Positions 26,148 through 34,506 of a stretch of 34,898 bases of DNA are shown piece by piece. Both the position numbers and the translations under genes were made by a program. This stretch comes from Planctomycetaceae bacterium (lineage in GTDB: Bacteria; Planctomycetota; Planctomycetia; Planctomycetales; Planctomycetaceae), in the NCBI GenBank assembly GCA_029259845.1, contig JAJDEI010000142.1:1-34898 (forward strand), in the 5' to 3' direction. Within the stretch, counting starts at the first letter, position 1. Each line of letters begins with the position of its first letter. The notes beneath the pieces are model-generated. The model searched no databases. It had not been told where the DNA came from and saw nothing but the letters and a program-made list of their open reading frames with translations.

Positions 26148-27659
26148 TCAGTTTTCAGAACCGACGACCACGAAATGGGTCGCGGCTCCTCGTCGCACGA
26201 GCATCACGACCCCCTCGTTGAGGGACAGCTCGCCGGCGGCTTTCTCGAACTCCTCGGGGGAGTTGACCTTCTGGGTGCCGACCTTTTCGATGATGTCGCC
26301 GGTCCGAATTCCGGCCTGAGCGGCCGGACTGTTCGGCTCGACGGAGGTCACAAACACGCCTTCTGCGTCCTCGGCAACCCCCGACTGCTTGGCGGCATCA
26401 CTGTCCACGGCTCCGATTTCCAGCCCAAGCTCATTGAACGCTTCGGTCTCGGGAGACGCCGTTCCCGGCCCGTTGAGGCGTTGCATGGCCGGGGTGAAAT
26501 CGCGCGGCATCTCACGCAGGGTGACCTGCAGATCGGTTTCGCTGCCGTCTCGCAGAACCGTCATGGGATAGGTCTCCCCGACGTCGAGTTGCTCGACGAT
26601 GCCCTGCAGTTGCGTGCTGTGTTCGACATCATGGCCGGCGAAGTTGAGGATCACGTCCCCGGCTTGAAGTCCCGCATCACCGGCAGGCGAGCCGTCAAAC
26701 ACATGGGCCACCAGAGCCCCGTGTCCGTTGGGAACCCCGAACTGCTTGCGAAGCTGGGGAGTCATTCCCTGGAGTTGCACGCCCAGATAGGCCCGTTTGA
26801 CCGAGCCGGTGGCAACCAACTGGTCGGCGACCCAGCGGGCGTTGTTGACAGGAATCGCGAAGCCGACCCCGTCGTATCCGCCGCTGCGGGTGGAGATGGC
26901 CGTGTTGATGCCGACCACTTCTCCCCGCAGGTTGACGAGCGGACCGCCGCTGTTGCCGGGATTGATCGCTGCATCGGTCTGCAGATAGCTCTCGCGTTCA
27001 TTGATGCCCGTGTTACGGCCCTTGGCACTGATGATGCCGGACGTCACGGTTGTGCCGATGTCGAAGGGGTTCCCCAACGCGAGGACCCAATCGCCGATTT
27101 CCATTTTGTCGCTATTTCCCATCGGAACCGAAGGGAGCGGCTCGCCAGCGTCGACACGAATAATGGCGACGTCGGAGCGAGGGTCGGCGTGCCAGTCGGT
27201 CGCGGTCAGTTCGCGGCCATCTTCCAGCTTGACGATCACCCGTTCGGCCCCATTGACCACGTGGGCATTTGTGAGAATGACGCCACTGCTGTCAATGATG
27301 AAGCCGGAGCCGGCACCATGCTGCTGGGGCATTTGTCGTTGCTGGCGTTGCTGAAACTGCTCGAATCCTTTGAAGTTTTCGCCGAAAAACTGTTTGAATC
27401 TCTCATCGTCAAACGGCGATTGCCCTCCCGGCTGATTGATGGTGACGGCTTTCGTCCGCGTCTCGATGGAGACCACCGCCGGGAGCACCGCCTTGGCGAC
27501 GCCGCGGAACGTCATGGATAACGCTTCCGCATGAGCCACGCCCGGATTCGCACCGGGAACCGTGAGCTGTTGCTGTGCCAACGCCACAGCGGCAACAATC
27601 AGACACACACTGCCGACTGCTGCAAACATTCCGAATTTGTTACGTTTCATTGAGTTCAT
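26148..27659 (-). CDS. HtrA/DegP-like serine protease with two PDZ domains
   Basis: This 503-residue protein degrades misfolded envelope proteins. A membrane-spanning signal covers about residues 9-28. The catalytic triad is complete: H133 in TNAHVV, D163 in RSDVAII and S237 in NPGNSGGPL. A Gln/Phe-rich loop at 85-112 (KQFFGENFKGFEQFQQRQQ) matches the LA loop of DegP. Two PDZ domains follow (about 288-385 and 408-498), with GLQAGDVIL and GIRTGDIIEKV. The start is secure: GAGGAGG sits 6 bases before the ATG at 27659. A terminator hairpin follows the gene. Whether it is soluble or anchored depends on signal cleavage, which is not obvious. Confidence 0.95.
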   Translation of the reverse strand: MNSMKRNKFGMFAAVGSVCLIVAAVALAQQQLTVPGANPGVAHAEALSMTFRGVAKAVLPAVVSIETRTKAVTINQPGGQSPFDDERFKQFFGENFKGFEQFQQRQQRQMPQQHGAGSGFIIDSSGVILTNAHVVNGAERVIVKLEDGRELTATDWHADPRSDVAIIRVDAGEPLPSVPMGNSDKMEIGDWVLALGNPFDIGTTVTSGIISAKGRNTGINERESYLQTDAAINPGNSGGPLVNLRGEVVGINTAISTRSGGYDGVGFAIPVNNARWVADQLVATGSVKRAYLGVQLQGMTPQLRKQFGVPNGHGALVAHVFDGSPAGDAGLQAGDVILNFAGHDVEHSTQLQGIVEQLDVGETYPMTVLRDGSETDLQVTLREMPRDFTPAMQRLNGPGTASPETEAFNELGLEIGAVDSDAAKQSGVAEDAEGVFVTSVEPNSPAAQAGIRTGDIIEKVGTQKVNSPEEFEKAAGELSLNEGVVMLVRRGAATHFVVVGSEN

Positions 27660-28154
27660 GTTTTTCCTCCTCAGGGACCTTGATCCTCGCTGCTCCGCAA
27701 AGCACACCTGCCCCCGGTGCTTCTGGGCACGAGGCTGACCGTGTTTGTCCAATCCCCACGATCTATCTCTTAGTACGCTATGTATCGTCGGGCGTTGGGG
27801 AAACTTTTTGAAAAAAATGCAGGTCGGACATAAGTCGGGGAAGTCGCCCGGTGTCAGGGCCGTTCAAAGATTGAAGCTGGGCAACCTCATAACCCGAAGC
27901 GTAAGCGAGGGACGAATCGCTAACTCACGTTCGCTTCCTCGCTTACGCTTCGGGTTACCATTGAGCTTGTCTCGGTCGGTCTTCTCCAACGTGAAACTTT
28001 GAATGGCCCTGCCCCCGGTGTCAGACTCAACAGGCCAAACCGTCTGGCCAATTCCGAGTCGGATTCACAGACGACGTCCGTGCCTGCCTTGAGACACCGG
28101 ATGTCTTGACGCTCCGCATCTCCTGTGCCGGCGTTGACTCGCGTCGCCGGTTTC
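27660..28154. other. Intergenic region, 495 bases, palindrome-rich
   Basis: No supported gene between nnrE and htrA. The middle is a composite inverted repeat (27847-28024). The promoter of htrA is expected between about 27700 and 27830, an AT-richer stretch with runs of A and T around 27810-27828, but no consensus pair is convincing. A small palindrome (28090-28107, GAGACACCGGATGTCTT) lies nearer nnrE. Confidence 0.5.
27847..28024. repeat. Nested inverted repeat flanked by 11-bp direct repeats
   Basis: The direct repeats CCCGGTGTCAG are at 27847-27857 and 28014-28024. Just inside, CAGGGCCGTTCAAAG (27855-27869) is inverted at 27997-28011 with one mismatch. At the centre, perfect 21-bp arms lie at 27890-27910 and 27937-27957, with core ACCCGAAGCGTAAGCGAGG. 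The structure suggests one palindromic unit inserted within another. The direct repeats may be a target duplication or part of the outer element. Confidence 0.7.
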
Positions 28155-28850
28155 TCAAAGATTGTAGGCAGCCAATAACTGTCGGGGAACACCGATCGGC
28201 AGGACCGTCACCGGGCCTGTCCAGCGGGCGGCTTCGTCCGCGTGGAAGCCGTGTTTTCCAGCCACAAACGTCGCCGTATGATCGGCACGCACACAGGCTC
28301 CCAGCGGGCGGCCGGTGTCGCAGTCCAGCCCGGATGGTAAGTCGACTGCCAGGACCGAACCGCCGGCACGGTTGATCTGTTCGATGATCGCCGAATACGG
28401 CGCCCGGACCTCTCCCTGGATCCCCGTTCCGAGCAGTGCGTCGACAATCCACCCGGCGTCGTTGATCGAGCGACAGGCCGTTTCAGCCCCGCCGTCTGCA
28501 ACGTCCTGACCGCCCCTCATGATGGTGAGGGGCGTCGAAGACGCCTGCAAGATGCTCAGATTGGCCGCCGCATCCCCGGTCAGCGAGTCGGGATCTGCGA
28601 CGAGCAGCACATGGACCTCCGCTCCGGCGGCCTCCAGATGCCGCGCGATGACGAACCCGTCTCCGCCATTGTTTCCCTTCCCGCAACAGACACAGACACG
28701 CCCGTTCTCCCGCAGTCGGAGCAGGAGATCGGCTGCTCCCCGGCCTGCGTTTTCCATCAGCACCAAACTCGACATGCCATATTCCCGGACGGCCCGCTGA
28801 TCGACGTCCCGGACCTCCTTTCGGGTCAGGGTTGATGGGGATGTTGCCAT
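28155..28850 (-). CDS. nnrE: NAD(P)H-hydrate epimerase (YjeF_N)
   Basis: This 231-residue protein repairs hydrated NADH and NADPH by interconverting their epimers. The N-terminal MENAGRGAADLL and the nucleotide-binding CGKGNNGGDGFVIARHL are diagnostic, followed by IVDALLGTGIQGEVRAPY and AVDLPSGLDCDTG. The enzyme is the stand-alone YjeF_N domain; the ADP-dependent dehydratase domain often fused to it is absent, so NnrD would be encoded elsewhere. AGGAGGTG lies about 10 bases before the ATG. The gene is upstream of htrA on the same strand, but the long spacer suggests independent expression. Confidence 0.93.
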   Translation of the reverse strand: MATSPSTLTRKEVRDVDQRAVREYGMSSLVLMENAGRGAADLLLRLRENGRVCVCCGKGNNGGDGFVIARHLEAAGAEVHVLLVADPDSLTGDAAANLSILQASSTPLTIMRGGQDVADGGAETACRSINDAGWIVDALLGTGIQGEVRAPYSAIIEQINRAGGSVLAVDLPSGLDCDTGRPLGACVRADHTATFVAGKHGFHADEAARWTGPVTVLPIGVPRQLLAAYNL

Positions 28851-29339
28851 GGCTGTCGCTCACCTCCTCTTCCTCACGGCCGATCCGTTATTGTCCATCC
28901 GGGAAGAGCCCACAAGGGCTTATCGACGGCCTTGGGAAACGAATCGCTCCGCAAGCATTCCAAGGTAATGCCTGAGCTGGTCATCGCCCAGCGTGGCGGG
29001 ACCGCCGCAACGAAACGGGAGCAGGAGTCTCCGGTCACCACGGCGGACGTGTTTTTCACGGTGGAGAACTGTCGGCGGTTCCCCGTCGGTGTTGCCTCCG
29101 GGCCAAAAGGAATCGTGGGTTGGCGTTCGCCCGAGGTCAACGGCGACGGCCGACGTCGGTGCGAGAGCCGTTTCTGCATCGAACTCGGGCGGCCAAGCAG
29201 TGGCATCAAAATTCGCGCGTGTCCCCCCGATTGACGTTCCGCCGGCCTGCTCATCGACGGCGTTCGTGTGCGGCGGTATGCTGGGGAGAGAAGCCGAAGC
29301 GTTGGGGGTTCGCGGGCGCGGCCTCTCAGGAGGAAATCG
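28851..29339. other. Intergenic region, 489 bases, divergent promoters expected
   Basis: No supported gene. Overlapping frames on both strands (for example plus 28932-29234 and minus 28920-29531) lack ribosome-binding sites; the plus one contains a dispersed repeat. The AGGAGG site of the AroD/AroE-like gene lies at 29328-29333. Confidence 0.5.
29034..29150 (+). repeat. Dispersed repeat, copy B (pairs with 4646-4764)
   Basis: This segment aligns with 4646-4764 in the same orientation. Identical blocks include GTCACC at the left end, ACGTGTTTTTCAC, CCGTCGG, TGCCTCCGGGC and GGCGACGGC near the right end. Both copies sit in gene-free spacers upstream of plus-strand genes. Confidence 0.6.
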
Positions 29340-30794
29340 ATGATCTGCATCACCGTTGCGCCGGTTTCGCGAAAACTGGCCAAGGCCGACCTGCTCAACG
29401 CGGCTCGCCAGGGCGACATCGTTGAGTTGTGCCTCGACCATCTTGCCAAAGAGCCGGATGTCAAAGACCTGATTTCGGCGGTCGACAAACCGGTCATCGT
29501 TTCCTGCCGGCGGTCCCGGGACGGGGGGCATTGGAAGGGGACCGAAGAGCAGCGGCTCCTGTTGTTACGGCAGGCGATCACCGCCGAGCCGGATTATATC
29601 GAACTCGATCTCGACATCGCCGCCCGGATTCCGCGATACGGCGAAACGAAACGGCTCATCAGCTTCACACGCATGGACGGTCCGGAGACCAACATCGACC
29701 GTGTGTTCGAGGAAGCTGCCGCGCACGATGCGGATGTCGTCAAGTACACGTGGCCCACGCGGACCATCGATGATGCCTGGCCGCTGATGGCGGCGGTCAC
29801 GCAAAAACGCGACCTGCCCATCGTCGGCATGGGCCTGGGGCGTCCGGAGATCACGTTTTCCATCCTGGGGCAAAAGTATGGGTCCCCCTGGATCTACGCG
29901 GCACTGGAGCGCGGGATGGAAGCCCACGCAGGGCAGGCAACCGCCTTCGACCTGAACGAGGTTTACGACTTCCGCAGCATCAACCGGAAAACGTTGTTCG
30001 TTGCCATCGCCGGCATGGGCGAGTCAGCTACGATCACCACCAAAGCAATCAACGCCGGATTCCGAGAGACCGGGCAGAACATCCGCAGCCTGCCGGTGGA
30101 GATTGGCGATCTCAAGCGGCTCGAGAAGATGTTTGACGTCCTCCACGTCTCCGGCGTGCTCGTCTTCGGCCCGGTTGGCCAAGAGATCCTGCCGATGGCC
30201 ACGCACATCAATAAGCTCGATTTCGAAAGCCAGTATGTCGACTTATTGTTGTGTCGGGAGGACGGCTGGCACGGCTACAACACGATCTGGCGGAGCGGAC
30301 TGAAGATGCTCGAAGCCGCGTTCGGCAAGACGAAATCCGGGCAGCGGCCATTGACCGGGAAGAACGTCTTGGTGCTGGGCAGTGGCGGCGTCACACAGAC
30401 GATGGTCTTCGGCGTGATGCACCGGCAGGGAATTGCGAGCGTGAGCGGACCGAGCGACGAGACCTCGCAGCAGATCGCCAATCTCACGGGATGCCGTTCG
30501 CTTCCCTTCCATAATGTTTATGACAGCCTGTACGACGCCATTATCATCGCTGATCCCGCCGTGCAGTGTGGCCAGCACCACGGCTCTCTCAACCCGTCTC
30601 TGCTCAAAGCGAGCCAAACGGTGATGGATGTCAGCAATCCCCCACAGGAACACGAACTGTTCGCCGAAGCCCGCGACCGAGGCTGCCGTCTCGTCGAGCC
30701 GCGCGACGTCTTCGCCGACCAGATCGCCGAGCAGTTTCGCGTGCTGAGCGGCCAGGAGTTGCCGACATCAGTGATCACGCAGAGCCTGTCGTGA
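29340..30794 (+). CDS. AroD/AroE-like two-domain protein with altered catalytic residues
   Basis: This 484-residue protein joins a type I dehydroquinate dehydratase-like domain (residues 1-215) to a shikimate dehydrogenase-like domain (216-484), the layout of fused AroDE. The AGGAGG site (29328-29333) places the start at 29340. In domain 1 the Schiff-base lysine is kept (K135 in DADVVKYTW), with E29, one Arg of the SCRR block and Q199. By-eye alignment to E. coli AroD puts Cys31 for Arg48, Thr110 for catalytic His143, Ser174 for Arg213 and Ala195 for Ser232. In domain 2 the Rossmann motif is intact (VLVLGSGG), but the NVTxPxK lysine aligns with Gly280 and the NTD aspartate with Ile316 (GYNTIW). 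It may be a divergent enzyme with another substrate, or a regulatory protein. Residue matches need a proper alignment. Confidence 0.85.
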   Translation: MICITVAPVSRKLAKADLLNAARQGDIVELCLDHLAKEPDVKDLISAVDKPVIVSCRRSRDGGHWKGTEEQRLLLLRQAITAEPDYIELDLDIAARIPRYGETKRLISFTRMDGPETNIDRVFEEAAAHDADVVKYTWPTRTIDDAWPLMAAVTQKRDLPIVGMGLGRPEITFSILGQKYGSPWIYAALERGMEAHAGQATAFDLNEVYDFRSINRKTLFVAIAGMGESATITTKAINAGFRETGQNIRSLPVEIGDLKRLEKMFDVLHVSGVLVFGPVGQEILPMATHINKLDFESQYVDLLLCREDGWHGYNTIWRSGLKMLEAAFGKTKSGQRPLTGKNVLVLGSGGVTQTMVFGVMHRQGIASVSGPSDETSQQIANLTGCRSLPFHNVYDSLYDAIIIADPAVQCGQHHGSLNPSLLKASQTVMDVSNPPQEHELFAEARDRGCRLVEPRDVFADQIAEQFRVLSGQELPTSVITQSLS

Positions 30795-30856
30795 GCAAAC
30801 CGGGTGGAACGCGGCCCAACGCGGTCGCGCGGGGGCTATCTCTCCTCAACAAAACA

Positions 30857-30886
30857 GGGACCCGGCCTGAAAACAAGCCGGGCCCC
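30857..30886. terminator. Convergent terminator hairpin
   Basis: GGGACCCGGC (30857-30866) and GCCGGGCCCC (30877-30886) form a 10-bp stem with one mismatch around a 10-base loop. On the minus strand TGTTTTGTT follows, a fair T-tract, so it best serves the RmlD-like gene. It also lies 63 bases after the stop of the AroD/AroE-like gene. Confidence 0.7.
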
Positions 30887-30915
30887 TATCGAGCAGACTG
30901 ACCCACGACGCTTCA

Positions 30916-31857
30916 TTAGGCACTTTGCCGGACCGCAACGGGCGTGTCCGGGCCGAATTGGTCGCAGAAGCCCCCGTCGTGCTGAGCCCGCAGTCGGGCC
31001 AGCCCTTCGGACAGCATGGGCATCGCCACACACAGGGCCTTACGGATTTTCTTGGTCTGCAGAGAGGTTTCACTCGCGCCAAAGCCGACGACCGGCTCGT
31101 CCAGTGATTCCTCCGCCCGCCGGACCGCGAGCCACGGCAGTTCAAAATGGTCCGCCAGCCGCTGGGCAAACTGCAACGGATTGACCCGCTCCGCACCGGC
31201 GACGTGATACAGCCCGCTGAGATCCTCATCAATCCCGCGGAGCAGGATGTCTGCGAGATCCGTGACCAGAATCGGAGTCGCATGGCGGATGAAGTCGTAC
31301 CCTTGCAGGGACCGCCGTTCCAGGTCGGCGAGTATCTGATCGATCCAACCGGACGACGCCCCATTGGGCGACCAGCCGAAGGTGTTCGACCGGATGATTA
31401 GAGCGCGAGGACATTGTTCGACAACCGTTCGTTCGGCCCGGCGAATGTGACGAGCCGCGTCGGAGGGACAGAACGTTTCGCTCTGTTCATCATGAAACAT
31501 CCAGGGACCGGTGAAGACCGCATCGGACGAGAGAAAGGTGAAGTGACACTCCTGAACTCGCGCGGCAGCTGCCCACTCGCCGGCTTGTGTCACCGTCGAT
31601 GCGTCGACCGTTGGTTCGGTGGTTGCATCCCATGCGGAGCGGGATGCCGGCCCGCACAACACCACGGAATCCGGCCGGATTTTATCGAGCCATTCCTGCG
31701 GCGAGAAGCCATCGGGAGTGGCGGTGAGCATCTCACACCCGTGGATGGCGACGCGCGGCTCGTTCGTCAGGGCAATAACCTGATGCTGCCCGCCAGCCTC
31801 GGCAGCCAGATTCGCACCAATGACTGTCTCCGCGCCGACGACGAGAAGTCTATTCAC
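30916..31857 (-). CDS. RmlD-like dTDP-4-dehydrorhamnose reductase family protein (atypical)
   Basis: This 313-residue protein has an extended short-chain dehydrogenase fold like RmlD, which reduces dTDP-4-dehydrorhamnose. The dinucleotide motif LLVVGAETVIGANL is at the N terminus, and the family landmark FLSSDAVFTG is at about residues 108-117 (compare STDYVFDG). The start is GTG 31857, with GGAGG 6 bases upstream; the frame stays open much further, but that part resembles no protein. The YxxxK dyad expected around residues 134-142 is missing: the sequence there is SDAARHIRRAERT. So it may bind a nucleotide sugar without the usual reaction. It converges with the AroD/AroE-like gene. Confidence 0.82.
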   Translation of the reverse strand: MNRLLVVGAETVIGANLAAEAGGQHQVIALTNEPRVAIHGCEMLTATPDGFSPQEWLDKIRPDSVVLCGPASRSAWDATTEPTVDASTVTQAGEWAAAARVQECHFTFLSSDAVFTGPWMFHDEQSETFCPSDAARHIRRAERTVVEQCPRALIIRSNTFGWSPNGASSGWIDQILADLERRSLQGYDFIRHATPILVTDLADILLRGIDEDLSGLYHVAGAERVNPLQFAQRLADHFELPWLAVRRAEESLDEPVVGFGASETSLQTKKIRKALCVAMPMLSEGLARLRAQHDGGFCDQFGPDTPVAVRQSA

Positions 31858-32023
31858 GCTGGGCCTCCATGCACGGGCGTGCTGTGTTGTCAACAGTCGC
31901 GGGTGTCGCGGCCTCATCCTGGGCCGCCGCGAACCGGGGCGGGAGTATACGGCGGCCCCGCCGAACCCGCCAAGCCCAATTCGAGCCATGCAATCATTCC
32001 ACTCGGATGCCTGTCCGCACGTC

Positions 32024-32075
32024 CTCGTTCCCAAGCTCCGGCTTGGGAACGCACTTTCGAGAAACTCCGTTTCCC
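32024..32075. repeat. CTCGTTCCCAAGC-type repeat, copy 2
   Basis: Matches 10275-10326 in the same orientation, from CTCGTTCCCAAGCTCCGGCT through GAAACTCCGTTTC, with a few substitutions. The first part folds as a hairpin (CGTTCCCAAGC/GCTTGGGAACG). Confidence 0.75.
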
Positions 32076-32132
32076 GTCCCTGTTTCCATGGCCCGCTCCG
32101 CGTGACGGTCCGCGAAGCAGAGATTCGGAAAT

Positions 32133-32165
32133 GCACGTTCCCAAACCGGAGTTTGGGGAACGTGC
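32133..32165. repeat. GCACGTTCCC hairpin
   Basis: GCACGTTCCC at the left pairs with GGGAACGTGC at the right, around a CGGAG centre with an imperfect AAAC/GTTT continuation. It resembles the stem of the repeat 60 bases to the left in inverted context, so the two may be the ends of one composite unit. Confidence 0.6.
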
Positions 32166-32412
32166 GAACCAAGTTTCCGCGGAGACCCTCAGAGATCTCA
32201 TGGAATCCCGTCGTCGAGAGCCTCGAGAACCTGCCGCAAACTGATCCGTCTTTCCACAGTCGGCCCAATTTGCTATCCCACGCAGAGCATCTGGCCCATC
32301 TCCACTCGACGGCACACCGAATTCATACGGCCGCTGCGATCGATCCTCGCAGAAGTTTTGACAAGGAAGGCCAGTCACCGCAAACGCGGCGAGCTTGTGA
32401 GTTTTTCGGTGG

Positions 32413-32509
32413 AAACACCCGGTGTCTCATCATCTCGGGAAACATTGAGGACCATCGCCGCTGAAACCAGGCTTCTCGCGTCCTCGTTGATTCGAGACAC
32501 CGGGTGTTT
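32413..32509. repeat. 16-bp perfect inverted repeat (AAACACCCGGTGTCTC)
   Basis: The arms at 32413-32428 and 32494-32509 are perfect inverted copies, 65 bases apart. They share the CCGGTGTC core with the direct repeats at 27847 and 28014 and with the palindrome at about 28090. The element ends 92 bases before the GTG start of the next gene. Confidence 0.7.
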
Positions 32510-32601
32510 GGGCATGCGTTGAGAAAAAATCACACCCGCGGCGGGTTCCCAAGGCAGGCGGCCTACGGTCGGGTAACCTTCGGGCAGGAGGAAATGAAAC
32601 C

Positions 32602-34506
32602 GTGAGTTCGAACCCGTGGATGAAGCGGCACAAACGTTATCTCAGCTTCCGTTACATCTTTCCGCGAGTCGCTGCTGCCGGGATTTCGTTGCGGCGAGGC
32701 CTGCTGCGGGCCGGATGGATCTTCACACGTTCCATCGACGAATTCCTGGACGACGTGCGCGCAGGGCTGCTACGAGTTCTGGCGATCCTGGCTCACGCCT
32801 GGCGCGGGACGCTTGCCACCGTTTCGCAGTTTGTGAACGACGTGGCGGGCGGAATCGATGCGGCGCTGCGTTGGCTTGGCTGGCTGCCCGTGTGGACCGG
32901 CGCGGCACTCGCCGGTGTCGCGGGGATCCTTTTAACGCTTCTCCTGTTCCTGCTGCCGGCGATTCAGACACGCCCCGTCCCCGCATCCATCGGTTCGGAC
33001 TTCGCGTCTCCGCTCGCCGCTGCATCCGTGCCTGAGAATGCCGACGTCTCCGAAGACGTCGCCGACGAAGAGGGCGGGGCCCGCGAAGAGGAGTTCGACC
33101 CGTTCGCCCCGTTGCCGCACGATCACATCGCCGAGGGACTGCCACAATCACGTCGGGAGCCGGAACCTTTCGCACCGGTTGCGGACCGACCGGAACTGTT
33201 CGCGTCCTGGTCGCGCCTACTGATGCCACTGGGCTGGGAGACCGGGCGGCGGATCGATGTCGTTTCGTTTCCGCAGGCGCTGCCGCAACGAGACGGTTGG
33301 ATGGCGGTTGCCGCGTCCGTCTCGCCGGATGGCTGGGAACCACGTCGGGACAATCGCATCTCAAGGCAACTCGGCTTCTCGCCGTACGTGTCTCGCGCAG
33401 GGGACAGGTTGACACAGTTGACGCCGCAGTGGATCACTCCGGACGCCAGTTTCGATTCGGTGAGCCGGGTCGCCGGCCGCTGTCAGCCGTCCGTTGTCGT
33501 TGAGAAGACCGCGCCACAGACCGCTGCGGTCGGACAACGGTTTGAATACGCATTGATCGTCACCAATGGGGGCGACGAGAAGTTGGAGAGCGTGCAGGTC
33601 CGCGAGCGGGTCTCCGCCATCGAACGGGTCGCCAGCGTCGAACCGTCCGCGAACATCGTCGGCGATGCGCTCGTGTGGGAACTGACCGACCTGCAGCCGG
33701 GTGAGCATCGCCGTCTGCAGATTGCAATTCAGTCCGACGAACCGCTCACGCTGGCGCAGCACACCACCGTGGAAGTGACCAGCGGCGTCGGGGCGCTCAG
33801 CGAGGTTCGCCATCCGCGTCCGGAGCCACCACTCGCCGAACCGGTACCGATGCCGGAACCAACACCGGTGCAAGACGAACCGGAACCGGCCCGCGAGGTG
33901 CTTCCGGATTTCGGCGCCGAATCGACCGAATCGTCGCCCCCTGATTCGTCGCCCCCTGAATCGGAGCCGTCGGCGGACGAGCCCCGTCCTGAATTGGTGC
34001 CCTGGGACTTTGATTCCACGAACGAGCCCCCGCCCCAGCAGGAAGAACCGCCGCCCCAGCAAGAGCCCGCACTGTCCTCCGATGCCCCTGCAGCAGCACC
34101 TCTGCCGGACGCATTGGCGATCGAAATGACATCGCCGGCCGTGGTTTCACCGGGAAGCGACATCCGCACTTTTTTCGTGCTCCAGAACCGCGGAGAAACG
34201 GACCTGACAAACGTCGTGCTGGCGGTTGAACTTTCGGACGAACTGCAACATCGGCACGGCCGCTCTCTCGAACTGCGGCTCGACCGCCTTCCTGCCGGAC
34301 AGAGGTACCGCACGCGGCTGACCACGCGAGCGGTTCAGGACGGGAGCGCCCGGATCTCCTCGCGCGTGCGCTCTCCACACAGCCGCGAGCAGTCGGCCCG
34401 GCGTGACGTTCGCATCAGCCGCGACGTCGCCCCGCCGCCGACAGTCGCCAATGCCGCGGTCGGGGGATGTGCTCCCATTCCCTGCCCGTGTGAACGAGCG
34501 TTCTGA
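32602..34506 (+). CDS. Membrane-anchored protein with DUF11-like domains and Pro/Glu-rich linker
   Basis: This 634-residue protein starts at GTG, with AGGAGG (32586-32591) 10 bases upstream. The first 97 residues are basic and amphipathic, then one membrane helix spans about 98-120. An acidic linker leads to an Ig-like, DUF11-type domain at about 295-400 (VVVEKTAPQTAAVGQRFEY, LIVTNGGDEKLESVQV). A low-complexity stretch rich in Pro, Glu and Ser (about 405-500) includes PPDSSPPESEPS and EEPPPQQEEPPPQQEP; at 33931-33960 the DNA contains two near-identical 15-base units. A second Ig-like domain follows (about 510-600, ATSPAVVSPGSDIRTFFVLQNRG type). The layout suggests an envelope structural or adhesive protein. 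Function is not known. Confidence 0.82.
   Translation: MSSNPWMKRHKRYLSFRYIFPRVAAAGISLRRGLLRAGWIFTRSIDEFLDDVRAGLLRVLAILAHAWRGTLATVSQFVNDVAGGIDAALRWLGWLPVWTGAALAGVAGILLTLLLFLLPAIQTRPVPASIGSDFASPLAAASVPENADVSEDVADEEGGAREEEFDPFAPLPHDHIAEGLPQSRREPEPFAPVADRPELFASWSRLLMPLGWETGRRIDVVSFPQALPQRDGWMAVAASVSPDGWEPRRDNRISRQLGFSPYVSRAGDRLTQLTPQWITPDASFDSVSRVAGRCQPSVVVEKTAPQTAAVGQRFEYALIVTNGGDEKLESVQVRERVSAIERVASVEPSANIVGDALVWELTDLQPGEHRRLQIAIQSDEPLTLAQHTTVEVTSGVGALSEVRHPRPEPPLAEPVPMPEPTPVQDEPEPAREVLPDFGAESTESSPPDSSPPESEPSADEPRPELVPWDFDSTNEPPPQQEEPPPQQEPALSSDAPAAAPLPDALAIEMTSPAVVSPGSDIRTFFVLQNRGETDLTNVVLAVELSDELQHRHGRSLELRLDRLPAGQRYRTRLTTRAVQDGSARISSRVRSPHSREQSARRDVRISRDVAPPPTVANAAVGGCAPIPCPCERAF

Larger units (their letters stand above)
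31858..32601. other. Intergenic region, 744 bases, repeat-rich
   Basis: The largest gene-free space in the window, between divergent genes. It carries a CTCGTTCCCAAGC repeat (32024-32075), a long hairpin (32133-32165) and a 16-bp inverted repeat (32413-32509). No supported gene. Promoters for both flanking genes are expected, but none was resolved. Confidence 0.6.

Noticed and set aside
26130..27521. 463-codon plus-strand frame opposite htrA
   Set aside because: It is antisense to an intact protease with a full catalytic triad; the sequence is typical of reverse-strand shadow coding.
27775..27840. Possible stress-sigma promoter for htrA
   Set aside because: The A/T runs and GAAAC-like strings are suggestive, but no -35/-10 pair with credible spacing could be fixed on the minus strand.
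28932..29234. Possible 100-residue protein in the nnrE-AroDE-like spacer
   Set aside because: It covers a dispersed repeat whose other copy has a stop in the same frame, and it lacks a ribosome-binding site.
31858..32268. N-terminal extension of the RmlD-like frame
   Set aside because: The extension translates repeat DNA (32024-32165). A GTG with a well-spaced GGAGG at the dinucleotide-binding motif is a better start.
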